Source: Rhea pennata
Lineage: Eukaryota; Chordata; Aves; Rheiformes; Rheidae
Length of the DNA stretch: 64,000 bases
Reading direction: 5' to 3'
Assembly: GCF_028389875.1 (NCBI RefSeq)
Contig: NC_084663.1
Span: 171,532,301-171,596,300 of the forward strand
Below, piece by piece: positions 9,986 to 21,171 of the stretch (position 1 is the first letter of the stretch; each line of letters starts with the position of its first letter). The notes under the pieces are model-generated. The model saw only the letters and a program-made list of their open reading frames with translations, searched no databases and was not told where the DNA came from. A program made the translations under genes and the position numbers.

Positions 9986-11880
9986 ACTGCAAAGGGAACA
10001 CATGGCCAAAAAGCAGAGACTTACACCTGCCATACTCTTAAGTCCTGTTTCCAAATTACACAGCTTAAATTTTCAATTTCTCCTCCCACTGTACTTCACA
10101 TGTGACAGTAAAATACTAAGCATGTTGCTTAGTTAGAAGCATAAAAATTACACATTTCTGAGTCAGGCTCACATTGACTTGTATACTGGTTTTGACCATC
10201 CTGAGACCAGGTCTTGCAACTGTAGAAAACCTGAAAAGCTTTCACTGGAAAACCTGAAAGACTCATTAATGTGAGATGAACTCCTTAGGCATCACCTGAC
10301 TGCCACTGCTAGCAATTACACAAGCTTTCAAAACCTCAGACATTCACTAAATAGCAGTTAAATTAGATTACAATTCATTTTACCACTAACAAGCCCACAC
10401 AGAGCACACTTACGAGTGTGTTCCCCCTGAACAGGCTAGTTTCCGTAGCACATTCAAAGTCATATCTACTCACTTCAGTGCAATGCAATAATGTAATATG
10501 TACTCCACTTTTTCCAACAGTACCATTGCCTTGTTCTGGAGCTAAAACAGCTATGGAACAGCTGGCAGGATTTTATTCCATTTCATTTATCATCAATAGG
10601 AATATGAAGTGAACTTCAATTAAAAAGAAAAAATCTTAACCTCATTTCCTCATCACAGCTCCTTAGTAAGATAGATTTTAAATGAGCACCTTTAAGGCTA
10701 GGGCATTCATCACTGGGGGCAACAATCCATCTGCTGGAAGAAAAAACACAGCTATCAGGTCAAGTACGTGCTACCTGTTCTCTTACTTGTGAGCTGAACA
10801 TACCAAATACAGTACTAATAACAAGCCAAATATTTCTATTATTAAAAAAGCAGAGTTATGAATACTTTTTAGACTAAATGCTGAAACTTAGAAAGTGGAA
10901 AACCTGATGGGTCTTTCAGCTCTTCTGCCAGCACCTCTTTCTGTACAAAGCAGAAATATGAGAACAGCACCTACTAAATAAGAGCAGGAACAAGAAGAAC
11001 CAGACAGGAAATATTTTGCAGTCATCTCTCAAATTAGTTTCACTAACCACCAAAACTACTACTTTCTTGGAATAGCACAAGGAGTACAGACATTTCTTGA
11101 AAAGGTATACAGAGCACAGGCACCAAGGCACTAATTTCAGAGCATTTAAGACAAAATTTTAGAGGGTTGAGAGAAAAAAAAAAAAGAAAAAAGAAAACAC
11201 TTAGCCAGAAACATTCTGACTGCTATACTCCGGAGGACAAAGCTGACTCCCAGGCCAGCACCTTACACTCACAGCACCTTCCTTCATCACAGATTTGAAG
11301 GAGCAGCATCAAAAAGAGAAGCTTAACTGCATGACACTCACGACAGGCTCCTGCAGCGTGAACCTAAGCAAACTAATACCCTCCCAGAGACAGGCTCTTT
11401 TCAGACGCCTCTTTAGGCCACTCAGACAGCTGGATTTACGCGAGCATTTAAACGCGCATTTCCTGCGTCAACACCCCCGGCCACACCGCCCAGCCGCGCC
11501 GCCCGCCCCGCCTCGCGCGCGGCCGTTGGTCGCCCCGCCCCGCGCGCGGCCGTTGGCAGCGCCGCCGCGCGCGCGGCCGTTGGCAGCCCCGCCCCGCCCC
11601 GCGTGCTCGCGGCGGGTGGGGGGAGGAGCGGCTCTCCTCCCTCCCCCCGAGGCCGCGGGGCGCCCCCGGCCGCCATCGCCGGCGCGGCGCGGCGCGGACG
11701 GGAGGTCGCAGGCCGCGCCGGGAAAGCGCCCAAGAGGGTAGGGAGGCCGCGAGTGAGGCGCCTCCCCCCGCGGGCCGCTCACCTGTAAGGCACCGGCCAG
11801 CGCCGCCGCGCGGAGCAGAGCCCGCCCGAGAAGCACAGCGCCCAGGCCAGCAGCAGCAGGCAGAGACGGGCGGCGCCCAT
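7503..11880 (-). CDS. CLN5: CLN5, lysosomal ceroid-lipofuscinosis protein 5 (exons 1-3, partial)
   Basis: This is a minus-strand gene with exon 1 at 11880-11783, exon 2 at 8985-8820 and exon 3 at 7728-7503. All splice sites are GT/AG and phases join without a break (98, 166 and 226 nt). The last coding exon is not in the window, so the C-terminal half is missing. The start is the ATG at 11878-11880, which opens a clear signal peptide (Leu-rich, then [11 protein letters not shown]). Exon 2 carries [16 protein letters not shown] and [15 protein letters not shown]. Exon 3 carries [20 protein letters not shown] and [12 protein letters not shown], with N-glycosylation sequons NYT, NCT and NGT. CLN5 is a soluble lysosomal glycoprotein, reported to have thioesterase and BMP-synthase activity; the His in CTFPHLRP matches its reported catalytic His, while the catalytic Cys would be in exon 4. 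Loss of human CLN5 causes neuronal ceroid lipofuscinosis. The gene is divergent from the ES1/GATD3-like gene. Confidence 0.95.
8820..8985 (-). CDS. CLN5: CLN5 exon 2
   Basis: This 166-nt exon has its acceptor AG at 8987-8986 and donor GT at 8819-8818. It continues in frame from exon 1 (PYR|RFDYRP) and ends on a codon boundary. It contains conserved cysteines of the CLN5 N-terminal luminal domain. Confidence 0.95.
9953..9980. repeat. A(28) homopolymer
   Basis: Uninterrupted run of 28 A in CLN5 intron 1. On the CLN5 sense strand it is a T-run. Confidence 0.95.
11505..11600. repeat. 27-bp GC-rich minisatellite, about 3 units
   Basis: The core GCGCGCGGCCGTTGG recurs with its last base at 11529, 11556 and 11583, an exact 27-bp period. 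It lies at the start of CLN5 intron 1, inside the promoter CpG island. Confidence 0.75.
11783..11880 (-). CDS. CLN5: CLN5 exon 1 (coding part)
   Basis: It encodes the first 32 residues plus two bases: a signal peptide ([16 protein letters not shown]) followed by the mature N-terminal RRRWPVPY. The donor GT is at 11782-11781. It lies inside a CpG island. Longer minus-strand open frames overlapping this exon are in other frames and are GC artefacts. Confidence 0.9.
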
Positions 11881-12130
11881 GGCGCCGGGGCCCCGCGCCC
11901 GTCTGCCGCCAGGGCCGCCGCTCGCGGCCTGCGGCGCTCCGTCCCGAGCGCCAGTGCTGTCGCCGGCCGTGGAAGGCGGGAGCGGGGCTGAGGGAAGCTG
12001 CGCGGGAGGCGGCTGGCCCTGCCCCCGCCCACGGCGCCCGGGGCGGCCTCACGGGCCTCGCCGGGGCGGCCGCGGGTTCGGTGACCGGGGGAGGGCACTT
12101 GCAGAGCGCCGAGGCCGGAGGTGGTGAGGA

Positions 12131-13820
12131 GACAGCGTGAAGGAGGAAGGCGTCATGCCATGTACAGCGTCGAAAAGGAAATGTATGAAGTCCACAGTAG
12201 CAGTCTTTTTTCCTGCCATCCTTTAGAAGAATATAAACTTGTTGATTCACTCCCTGGGTTGGGAGTTTGTGCTGGGTGCAAATACACGAGTACTAGTTAC
12301 AGCCAGCTTGCATGTTTTTAAATGCTCTTGTTTGCTGAAGGAAGGTGCGCAGTACTGTGCCTGGACACCCAAACTGTGACCCCTAACTGATGCTGCCACA
12401 CAGCAGAGCAATGAGTCATCTCCATGTTCCAAATACATGTTTATTTGAGCTCACATACCAACTTTCATCGTTTATACTAGCTCTAAGGGGGCTGGGAGCA
12501 GCAGCGCTGCTTTACAAAGGACAATGAGCCAGGAGCCAAGATGACCACAGTGCTGGCTGGCGCAGCGACCGTGGCACAGTCCTGCATGGGGCCAGGTTTG
12601 TGGTAGTGACAGGATCCAGTAACAGCTGTAGACAAAGCAAGATCAAGTCAAGCCCTGGGTCCAACAAGGGGATGGGACTAGAGATGAGGCTGCCTTCAGC
12701 ATAGGTTGAGCTGGGGGATGGACTAGATGTTCTCCAGAGATCCCTTCCAACCTTACCGATTCTATGATTCTATGATAGGCTCAGGGTCTGTGCAGGAAAA
12801 GCAGCCCATAAGCCAGGACAGCAGGAGGCAAGACCATGTACATACAGTATGGCTTAGGCCAGGTCTAAGTGCCCAGGCCTAGGCTTGCATGGACCTCATG
12901 GGCTCACGTCCAGAAGGTGCATGGGTATAGGCTCCAGCTGAGGCTGGCTGGAGTAACACTGAGGGCCCTGAGATCAGGTTCTCCTCCCATAAAGGTATGT
13001 CTTCCCACCCTGCAAAGATCTGTCTCCCTTGTAAAGTGCTCTTGTTGCTGTTGGTTGTCACAGGCCCAGGCAGGACAAGTGTCATTATGGGGCTGTTTCA
13101 AGGTGATGCAGAGCACAAGCAGGGACGTGTCATGAGCTAGGATGAAGACATGAACCTAGTACAGGGACAGAGGGCCACGACAAGGCCACAGAGCCAGGGC
13201 AGGGACATGGCATGGTAGATCTGGAGCTGGGATGGGGACATCCTATCCCAATCAGGTCCAAGGTCCACCCAGGAAATAGGGTCAGAAACAAGACTGGAGA
13301 CAGGCTTCCTACAATTTTGGTCCAGGTTACATCCAGGAAGTCAGGCCAGGAAGAAACAGGGAATTCCAGTTCTGAAGACACGCAGTTACCCAACTCTACC
13401 AGCCCCTACTACACAGGAGAGCTTGTGAGTCTGCTCATATCTCCAGATGTGCATTGAATTTAAGCTCTTTACAGATGGTAGCCCTTTCTTAGCTCGCAGC
13501 AGTGAGGAGGACTGCTGGGATTCCAGCTCTGAAGACACTCAGTTCCCCCGTCCCCTGCCTTAACCACCTCCACCCCTCTCTTGCAGCTGAGCCCAGGGAG
13601 CTCAGCAAGGAGCAGGCAAGGTGTGGTGAACTACGGATCTGTTCTCACCAGGCGCATTCTGGATTTCTCAGGGGGTTGAGATAGCTCCAGTGGGATTTCC
13701 CTGGGGTTGTGCTCAGCCTGGAGGATCAGATGCAGGCCTGGTGAGGTAGTACAGAGCTCTGACTCCAGGTGTGTTTTGAGCTGGGAGGGCTCTCCCAGGC
13801 TGCAGCAGAGGGGAGGATTA
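12131..13820. other. Spacer between CLN5 and the ES1/GATD3-like gene
   Basis: About 1.7 kb of moderate-GC DNA without a recognisable gene. A short plus-strand CR1 3' end lies at 12711-12777. Short open frames at 12869-13135, 13130-13393 and 13212-13457 match nothing I know. Confidence 0.6.
12711..12777 (+). mobile_element. CR1 3'-end fragment
   Basis: It matches the CR1 3' terminal signature (GGACTAGATGTTCTCCAGAG, then CCCTTCCAACCTTACCGATT) and ends in two ATTCTATG-type tail units. Only the terminal 65 or so bases are present, a strong 5' truncation. Confidence 0.85.
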
Positions 13821-13949
13821 GGATGAGGTGCTCAGGGAACTGACGGCTTTCAGAGCTGGAGTTGCACTGCTCAGCTCTGGGACGTCCACCCTGCCGCAGA
13901 GCTGGCCTCTATCCGAGTTCCGCCGTCGCTGGCTTTCAAAGCCGGATAC

Positions 13950-14290
13950 TCGCTGTACCCTCTCAGCCTCCGGCCCCGCGGCGGCAGGGGGCGGCGCGCA
14001 GGGCCCCGCCGCGCGGCTTGCGGGCGGGAGGAGGCAGGCGCGGCGCGGCGCGGCTCGGCGGAGGGAAGGGGAGAGAGCGCGGCCGCCGCCACCGCCGCCA
14101 TGGGCAAGCGGGTGGCCCTGGTCCTGGCCGGCTGCGGCGTCTTCGATGGCAGCGAGATTCACGAGGTCTCGGCGGCGCTGGTGCAGCTCAGCCGCCGCGG
14201 CGCCGAGGTAGGAGCGCGGCGGCGGCCGGGGCCGGGGCCGGGGCTTGGGCCGCGGCCGCGGAGGCCCCGCCCGGCTCCTGATGGCTGTTC
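13950..14290 (+). promoter_or_regulatory. CpG island / promoter of the ES1/GATD3-like gene
   Basis: A dense CpG block spans the 5' UTR, exon 1 and the first donor. No TATA box is seen. Confidence 0.75.
14100..14207 (+). CDS. GATD3-like: ES1/GATD3-like exon 1
   Basis: It encodes 36 residues, [15 protein letters not shown] to RRGAE, ending on a codon boundary at donor GT 14208-14209. The 5' end sits in a CpG island. Confidence 0.92.
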
Positions 14291-17200
14291 CTGCCTTTTC
14301 GGGGTCCCCCTCCCCCCCCCAAAAAAATCATGTATTTAGTACAGCTGCCCTAGCTAAAATTAACCGCCTCAGTGAGCTCTGAGAGGGCAGCAAAGCAAGC
14401 GTCCAAACGGAGGAGACGGGAACACAGCCACGGCGTCAGCGTCTCGCAGGGCTTCCCAGTGCTGACACAACTTCTCCCTTTCAGGCGTAACCAAAAGAAG
14501 TTCTTTCTTGTGTTTCTTTTTTTCCTGCCTCCTTCTAATCTTTCAGGAAAATGTATAGATGTTATACAGCTGTAATATCTGTACTAGAAATGCATATAAA
14601 GTTTGAATCTTTATCTTTTATGCATCTCTTCTAGCACCTTCAGGCCATTAAGGTGACCCACAAAGGTCAACAACAGTCTTTCTGTTGACTCTACAGTAAT
14701 CAGGCCACTGCTTTTTATATGTGTATGCATATATGTGTGTGTATGTATATAATTTAATTCATGTATATAAGTAATTTAGATAAAATATATGTAATTTATG
14801 TAAATATATATAATACAATATAAATGTGTGTGTGTATATATATATATTTATATATCTGCTGCTATATATGTAGTATATCAATATAATGCACTGCTTGTTC
14901 ATCAGATTATCCACCTGAGAGTGAAGGCGGGCCCTGACAAAATCACTAAGCTTAACATTGGCATAAAAGTAAGCTCCTATGAGACAACTGCAGGAATAGG
15001 ATGGGGAGAAGGGCTAGGTTTAGCCATCCTAATACATCACATCACCTATCACTTTGGTTACTTTTTTGCAATAGATTCTCCTGTGGAAACCACTTCCCTC
15101 GGGTAAGAGACTTCAGGAACAAAAATTGTTTGGATGAAATGATCTTCATCATCAGCAATATGTATGAGTTCTGTTTACTTACACAAAATTGCTTTATTTC
15201 TGTGTTCTAGGTAAAGATATTTGCTCCCAATATTGAGCAAAGGGATGTAGTGAATCATTTAAAAGGAAGTCCAACAGGAGAGAAGAGAAACGTGTTAGTT
15301 GAAAGTGCCAGACTGGCAAGAGGCAACATTCAGGATTTGGCTGAACTTAAAGTTAGTGAATTTGATGCAGTCATTTTCCCTGGTAGGTGCTTTTAAAAGA
15401 AAATTGTTCAGACTTTTTAAATTGCAAATAATTGTTTTGCCTCCAACACTTTTTTATCTTTAAATCCATTTAGATAATAAATTCTACTCTTGAATTTGAG
15501 AGGCATCTTTCTTTTTTACTTAACTATTTTCTTTTGAAGACAAGGAAGTGTTTTAGTAAGCTCTTGAGGGCTGGAAAGTCATCTCTGTTTATTTATTAAT
15601 TTGAAGTTTATTAATTTTAAATGCCTCAGTCTTCTTTTGGTGTTAGATTATACTTCAAACTGTTCCTTCTTTCTAGAGATTGTCAGGACTTCCATACCCA
15701 CTTGTGGACAAGAACATTGACTAGAATAGAAGAATAAGGCCAGAACTTACCATTAGATTGCCATGCCTTAATTTTAGTGCATCTGAAATTGATGGCAGAA
15801 TAACAGGTTGTCAGATAAATGATATTCGCTGTCAGATGGGAGGACATTTTGTTTTAATTATGTATCTAGTCTGCTACTGATCTAAGCACATTTATGCAAT
15901 ATTTTTTTATACATCCAAAAAATTGCTTTTCAGATGGATGTAATTGTAATGATTTTAGAAATGAAGAAACTAAAGTGTTTTGAGGAAATTATGACATGCT
16001 TAAGATCACTTTCCTGTATATTCATGATATTGTTAAATACTGCCTTCACAACTGTGCCTAAGCATTATTTTTTAAATTGTTACACTGTCTTCTGTTGTAA
16101 GGCCAGCAGATGGCATATGTGTATAACACTGATAAATGTACATCTAAAACTAGAATGAGTTAGTGACATTAAAGCTTATCTGGGAGTAGAGGCTAGCAAA
16201 TATTTTCCACATTAATTTCATGCTCTGTTATAACCCAGCCCCAGGGGGGTTGCAGTAATAACTGCTAGAGGGAAATAAACTCTATTAAATTTGAAAATTA
16301 AAATCTTACCTCAGAGATACCAGATAACAGTCAAAAGTGAGTAAAGGGGATGTAATGAAAGCAAAAACATTAAAAATGCAAGACTTCTGGATGTTGTCCC
16401 TTGAAATACTTCTGAAAATTTGTGTTGCATCATTATTATTTATTATAGAAAAGTTCATGTTGTATGGATTCCATAAGAAATCAAATATAATGAATGATTA
16501 CACTTGCTAATAATGTTGATAATTTAAATGATTTTAAATCCAGCAAGTGATGGTACTATAAAATATAATCTGTTTGTAGAATTAAATGAGGATAAAATCC
16601 AGATAAAGGATTACTTCTTGTAACTAATTTCTAGAAAGATAAATTAAGCGTTATTTTTAACAGCAAATTATTTCATCATTTACAAGAGTATATCTCAGAA
16701 TATTACATTTTATCAATTCCTTTTTATGCAGTATCTATAATTTTTATTATGTTAATCTTGCTTTAATTTTTTAAGTCCAAGAAAAAATTCTAGGGAGGGA
16801 AGCTCTATTTAAATATTACTGTTTAAATATTAACTAAAACTCATCAGTGAAATTACTCTAGAGTCAGTCTACTGTCTGCATTATTCTTATGAGCTGCACT
16901 CTCCGACTTTTAATTGTCATTGCTTGCTTAATCCCTCTCTTGCTTATTGATGGGTGTGTATCAGATTGTGCAGCTTTTCCAATAACTAGCGAATGAGTAT
17001 GAAGTTCCCTGTTTCAGTATTTATTTCTCACTGAAACAAGATTAAGCTTTCTGACCTATGTAAAAGACATGGAATAAAAAAATCTGCAGTTAAATTGCTA
17101 ACATTATAAACCCATCATTTCATTTGCTGAACGCTTTTAGAAAAGCTCAGGAAGTGCGGGTTAGATGAGTGGACAGTGAGATGGATTGAGAACTGGCTGA

Positions 17201-20068
17201 AAGGCAGAGCTCCAAGGGTTGTCATCAGTGGCACAGAGTATAGTTGGAGGCCTGTGGCTAGTGGCGTCCCCCAGGGCTCAGTACTGGGTCCCATCCTGTT
17301 CAACTTCTTCATCAGTGACCTGGATGAGGGGACAGAGTGCCTCCTCAGCAAGTTTACTGATGGTACCAAACTGGGATGAGTGGCTGACACACCTGAGGGC
17401 TGTGCTGCCATTGAGAGAGACCTGGACAGGCTGGAGAGCTGGGCAGAGAGGAACATCCTGAGGTTCAACAAGGGCAAGTGCATGGTCCTGCACCTAGGGA
17501 GAAATAACCCCAGGCAGCAGTACAAGCTGGGGGCTGTCCTGCTGGAGAGCAGCTGTGCAGAGAAGGACCTGGGAGTGCTGGTGGATGACAAGTTGACCAC
17601 AAGCCAGCAGTGTGCCCTTGTGGCCAAGAAGGCCAATGGTCTCCTGGGGTGCATTAGGAAGAGTGTTGCCAGCAGGTGGAGGGAGGTGATCCTGCCCCTC
17701 TCCTGAGCCCTGGGGAGGCCTCATCTCGAGTGCTGCATCCATTTCTGGGCTCCCCAGTACAAGAGAGATGTGGAGCTACTGGAGAGAGTCGGGTGTAGGG
17801 CTACAAAGATGATCTGAGGGCTGGAGCACCTGCCCTGTGAGGAACGGCTGCGAGAGCTGGGCCTCTTCAGCCTGGGGAAGAGAAGACTGAGGGAGGGATC
17901 TTATCAATGTGTACAAGTACCTGAAGGGAGGGTGTCAAGGGGACGGGGCCAAACACTTTTCAGTTGTCCCGTGTGGCAGGACAGGAGGCAATGGGCAGAA
18001 ATTGAAGCACAGGAAGTTCCGCCTGAGGGTGAGGGAAAATTTCTTCACTGTGAGAGTGACGGAGCACTGGCACAGGTTGCCCAGAGAGGTTGTGGAGTCT
18101 CCTTCTCTGGAGGTATTCAAGGCCCACCTAGCTGCAACCCTGTCTACCATGCTGTAGGTGACGCTGCTGAGTGGGGAGGTTGGACTAGATGATCTCCAGA
18201 GGTCCCTTCCAACCTTACTGATTCTGTGATTCTAGGATGCTATGATTTTGGTAGAGTAACTTAAAATTCCTACATACAGTTTAGTTACATAGTGAAAAGA
18301 CAAAAAGAAAGAGAACTTCTTTCAAGTGTGGCACTTAATGGCTTTTAGCAATGTCTTACATTTTCCTCTACTTTTTTTTTTTCTCCTAAAGGTGGATTTG
18401 GTGTCGCAAAGAACCTGTGTTCCTGGGCAGTAGATGGCAAGAATTGTACTGTCAATGAGCTTGTGGATTCCACTCTCCGAGCTTTCCACAGTGCTAAAAA
18501 GCCAATTGGTTTGTGCTGTATATCTCCAGTCTTGGCAGCTAAAGTCTTTCCTGGTTGTGAGGTCACGGTTGGCCAAGATAAAAATGTTGATGGAAGGTGA
18601 GAAGGGAATGCACAGAGATACTTAGTGTGGGAATTAGGATTAGAAAGCAGCTGGTCTTCTGTGCAAAATCTATGACCTCTGGTATCAGTAACCATTGGTA
18701 ACTTATTAGTTACATTTTTTCTCATTTTAAACTTTTTCACTTGCTTAATAATAGTAGGCATGAAACTATTAGGCTAGAGAAGCTGAGTATGTGAAGTCAA
18801 GTGACTTGTTATGCACTTTGATGTGGAACAATTTATCCCTGAACTCAGAAATACATTGGTCTGTGATATGTTCTGTGATACCAACATCCACAGGCACATT
18901 ACAATTAAAAAAATGTAAAGATAAGTACCCTTATGCCTTGCTCAAAATATCTGTCCTGATGCCACTGAAGGGAACATAAGCTCCTGCCTGGCTTTCTTCT
19001 GCTGTGTGGGTGCCAGTGAGTGTTCATCAGTCCTGAAAGTGACAGAAAAAAGCAATTTTTATAGAATCCTAGTTGGACAAACAAGCAGGTAGCCATGGGT
19101 ATTAAGTTATTTTTTTTTAAATACATTCATGGTAATTGAGTATCTAGTTTTTTAACTCATATTAAATGAGATATGGGATTTGCTTACCTGATAGTTTTGA
19201 AAGCCAAGATTCATGTTGCAAAAGCAACATGAGTGGACATTTAAACCATGTCTTTGCGATTGTTTGCTCAGGATTTTTTAACAATATTTTTCTGATGGGG
19301 CTAGTATGAAAGGAGCAGCTGAGAATAGAACCTGGCAGTCAGTGCTGCTTCAAGAGCTGTCAACTCCTGATAAAATTTTTGAGTGCAATTTTGTATCAGC
19401 AGCTACAGAACCACAGTGAGGGTTTATCTCTACCCCCTATTCCTGCCTTATCCTCAGGAAAAACAAAAAACCCTCAGTAGAATCCCAATGAAAGACCTTA
19501 CAGAAAGGTGCAGGAAAAGATCTAACATTCTGCAAGTGCAGCTGGTGTCTCTCAAACTTTTGAGCATCAGTTATTGTTGCACTTAGTATCCACCTTGTAA
19601 ACTTATTAAAAGATTGTTTAACAGAATTATGCCTTCAGCCATACTGTGAATATGCATTTTAGATGTTAAATCTCTTGTTTTCAAAGTTACTAGATCAGTT
19701 GCAATGGGCATAGGGGATAGGGGAAAATCTGACAGTGGAAGTCTGTTCAACTTTGTTGTCATCATCAGCTAAAAAGATCACTTAAATATTCCTGTTCTCT
19801 CATTCAAGTTATGGTGTCAGAACGTTATGGGTACAGCATCTCTTTTTATGTTAATTAAAATCTTTTTATTTACAGATTTCCTGATGCTGAAACAGCATCT
19901 GCTATAGCAGAGCTTGGATGTAAGCATGTTTGCAAAGATGTAAGTGAATCCCATGTGGATAACGTCAATAAGATAGTTACTACCTGTGCTTTCATGTGCA
20001 AGGCTCCTTTGCATGAAATTTTTGATGGAATCGGAACAATGATAGATGAAGTCCTGAAACTTGCCTGA
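14100..20068 (+). CDS. GATD3-like: ES1/GATD3-family protein (DJ-1/PfpI superfamily), complete, four exons
   Basis: The exons are 14100-14207, 15211-15382, 18392-18596 and 19876-20068. All introns are GT/AG, and the joined frame encodes 225 residues ending at TGA 20066-20068. The ATG at 14100 has a good context (GCCGCCATGG). Family motifs are [18 protein letters not shown] at the N-terminus, [21 protein letters not shown] (the nucleophile-elbow region of the class I glutamine-amidotransferase-like fold) and TTCAFMC near the C-terminus. The human relative GATD3 (formerly C21orf33/ES1) is mitochondrial and has a transit peptide; here the family core starts almost at the ATG, so no transit peptide is encoded from that start. 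Biochemical role is poorly known (reported deglycase-like activity for the family). The gene diverges from CLN5 and converges with ACOD1; a CR1 sits in intron 2. Which paralog this is cannot be decided from one locus. Confidence 0.93.
14700..14885. repeat. TA/TG-rich microsatellite tract
   Basis: Interrupted (TG)n and (TA)n runs lie in intron 1 of the ES1/GATD3-like gene. Confidence 0.85.
15211..15382 (+). CDS. GATD3-like: ES1/GATD3-like exon 2
   Basis: The acceptor TTCTAG precedes 15211 and the donor is at 15383. The exon encodes [10 protein letters not shown] through DAVIFP plus one base of glycine; the following GGFG motif is completed by exon 3. Confidence 0.95.
17143..18255 (+). mobile_element. 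CR1 LINE, 5'-truncated (copy C), in intron 2 of the ES1/GATD3-like gene
   Basis: The CR1 is in the plus strand. It starts in mid-RT ([29 protein letters not shown]) and runs through [12 protein letters not shown], the C-terminal [16 protein letters not shown] and [20 protein letters not shown], then the 3' UTR. It ends with tail units near 18228-18255. Stops, including a TGA just after the FTDGTKLG box at 17377-17379, make it inactive. No clear target-site duplication was found. Confidence 0.95.
18392..18596 (+). CDS. GATD3-like: ES1/GATD3-like exon 3 (nucleophile-elbow exon)
   Basis: The acceptor follows a long T-run (18371-18383) and the donor GTGAG begins at 18597. It contains [12 protein letters not shown] and [16 protein letters not shown], the conserved core of the family with its paired cysteines. 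Confidence 0.95.
19876..20068 (+). CDS. GATD3-like: ES1/GATD3-like exon 4 and stop
   Basis: The acceptor TTACAG precedes 19876. It encodes the C-terminal [13 protein letters not shown] and [14 protein letters not shown] before TGA at 20066-20068. Confidence 0.95.
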
Positions 20069-20141
20069 CTGGAAATGTACAAATATCTGTAAGGAAATCC
20101 ATTTAGCTAAACATAAACATTTAGATTCCTTTGATTGTATT

Positions 20142-20147
20142 AATAAA
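20142..20147 (+). promoter_or_regulatory. Poly(A) signal AATAAA of the ES1/GATD3-like gene
   Basis: A canonical hexamer lies 74 bases after the stop codon, giving a short 3' UTR. Confidence 0.7.
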
Positions 20148-21010
20148 ATAATGCAACTATTAAACTTCACAGTTCTCTTTTTTTTAAATCTGTAGTACAT
20201 CAGATGGCTATTGCAACTTGATCCTATTTTTTTCGTTTAAATTAGGAAGTGTCTGTTGAAGGTATTTTTTCCCTCAAAATCTTAAATGTATTCAGTCTTG
20301 GTAAGACAAAATAGGAATCCTCCTTGCCCAATGGTGTTTCAGCACATCACTAATGATTATCAGCAATTGACAGTTGATGTTAGCCACATATAATTACAGG
20401 TGAGATGGCTGTAAATGAGTTTGTATACTTGCAGTATAGGTAAGTAATTCAGTTCTACAATCAGAAGAGGAAAAAAAATTTTTTCCTTGTTAAGAACTTT
20501 AAGAAAGTGTAACTGATGGGCTTTGGAAATTTTTTTCAGAACCTCCTAGATAAACCAGCTTTATAAATCAAGAGCCAGAGACTTAAGTACACACACTCTC
20601 GATGTGGAAAATACACTACTTTTGCTCTATTAAATGACATAATTTGGAGTCTGGTCAGTAAAACAAATTAGCTGTATATTGTGAATTTTTTCATTCATAT
20701 TTTAGTGTTCCAAAGTTAGGTACATTTTATATATGCTAGAATACATGCTTCGATCTTACATATGTGGGCAAAAGTCACCCTGTCTTATAAGCACAGTCTC
20801 TCAAGGAATGGAGTGCCCTGTACTCCATCTAAATGCAATGGCTCTTGAAGGAACTAAAGATTATAGGAATTCACTTATCAAAGTGAGCTGGTAATACTTA
20901 CTTGTACTCGAACATAATTGTTTCAGAAGTGTGTAAGAAGTGTTCTAATGCTTACAGGTCCCTGTCATAACGAATGTACTGCAGCACATGCTTTTCAGTG
21001 CCTGAATGCC

Positions 21011-21171
21011 TGAAGGTTGTGGAGTCTCCATCTTTAGAGATACTCAAAAGCCATCTGGACAGGTTTCTGGGCAGCCTGCTCTAGGTGACACTCCTTGAGC
21101 AAGGAAGTTGGACTAGATCATCTCCAGAGGTGCCTTCCAACCTCAACCATTCTGTGATTTTGTGAATCAGT
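21011..21171 (+). mobile_element. CR1 3'-end fragment (divergent subfamily)
   Basis: It has the CR1 3' signature GTTGTGGAGTCTCC, then GGACTAGATCATCTCCAGAG and CCTTCCAACCTCAACCATTC, ending in a TTCTGTGATT tail. It differs from the other copies in the window, for example in the GGGCAGCCTGCTCTAGGTG stretch, so it is probably an older subfamily. Confidence 0.85.

Larger units (their letters stand above)
7504..11782 (-). other. CLN5 introns 1 and 2
   Basis: Intron 1 (11782-8986) and intron 2 (8819-7729) contain no further coding exon that I can see. Intron 1 carries an A-run of 28 at 9953-9980 and a GC-rich 27-bp tandem repeat just after exon 1. Intron 2 has a 14-bp tandem duplication at 8360-8387 (TCATTTTGATCAGG twice). 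Confidence 0.7.
11440..12130. promoter_or_regulatory. CpG island over CLN5 promoter and exon 1
   Basis: A very GC- and CpG-rich block surrounds the CLN5 start codon, contrasting with AT-rich flanks. It is the likely TATA-less promoter. Several long open frames on both strands here are by-products of base composition. Confidence 0.8.

Noticed and set aside
10670-10745. An extra CLN5 exon on the minus strand (acceptor-like TTCTTCCAG)
   Set aside because: Exons 1 and 2 already join in phase and match the known protein with no gap for it.
11448-12250. Long minus-strand open frames (216 and 260 codons) around CLN5 exon 1
   Set aside because: They are GC-driven frames; the true CLN5 exon 1 uses a different frame with a signal peptide and a proper splice donor.
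12600-12720. Possible second tRNA-headed copy upstream of the CR1 end at 12.7 kb
   Set aside because: Only an eight-base match (TCAAGCCC) to the tRNA-Val part was seen, with no aligned A box or anticodon arm.
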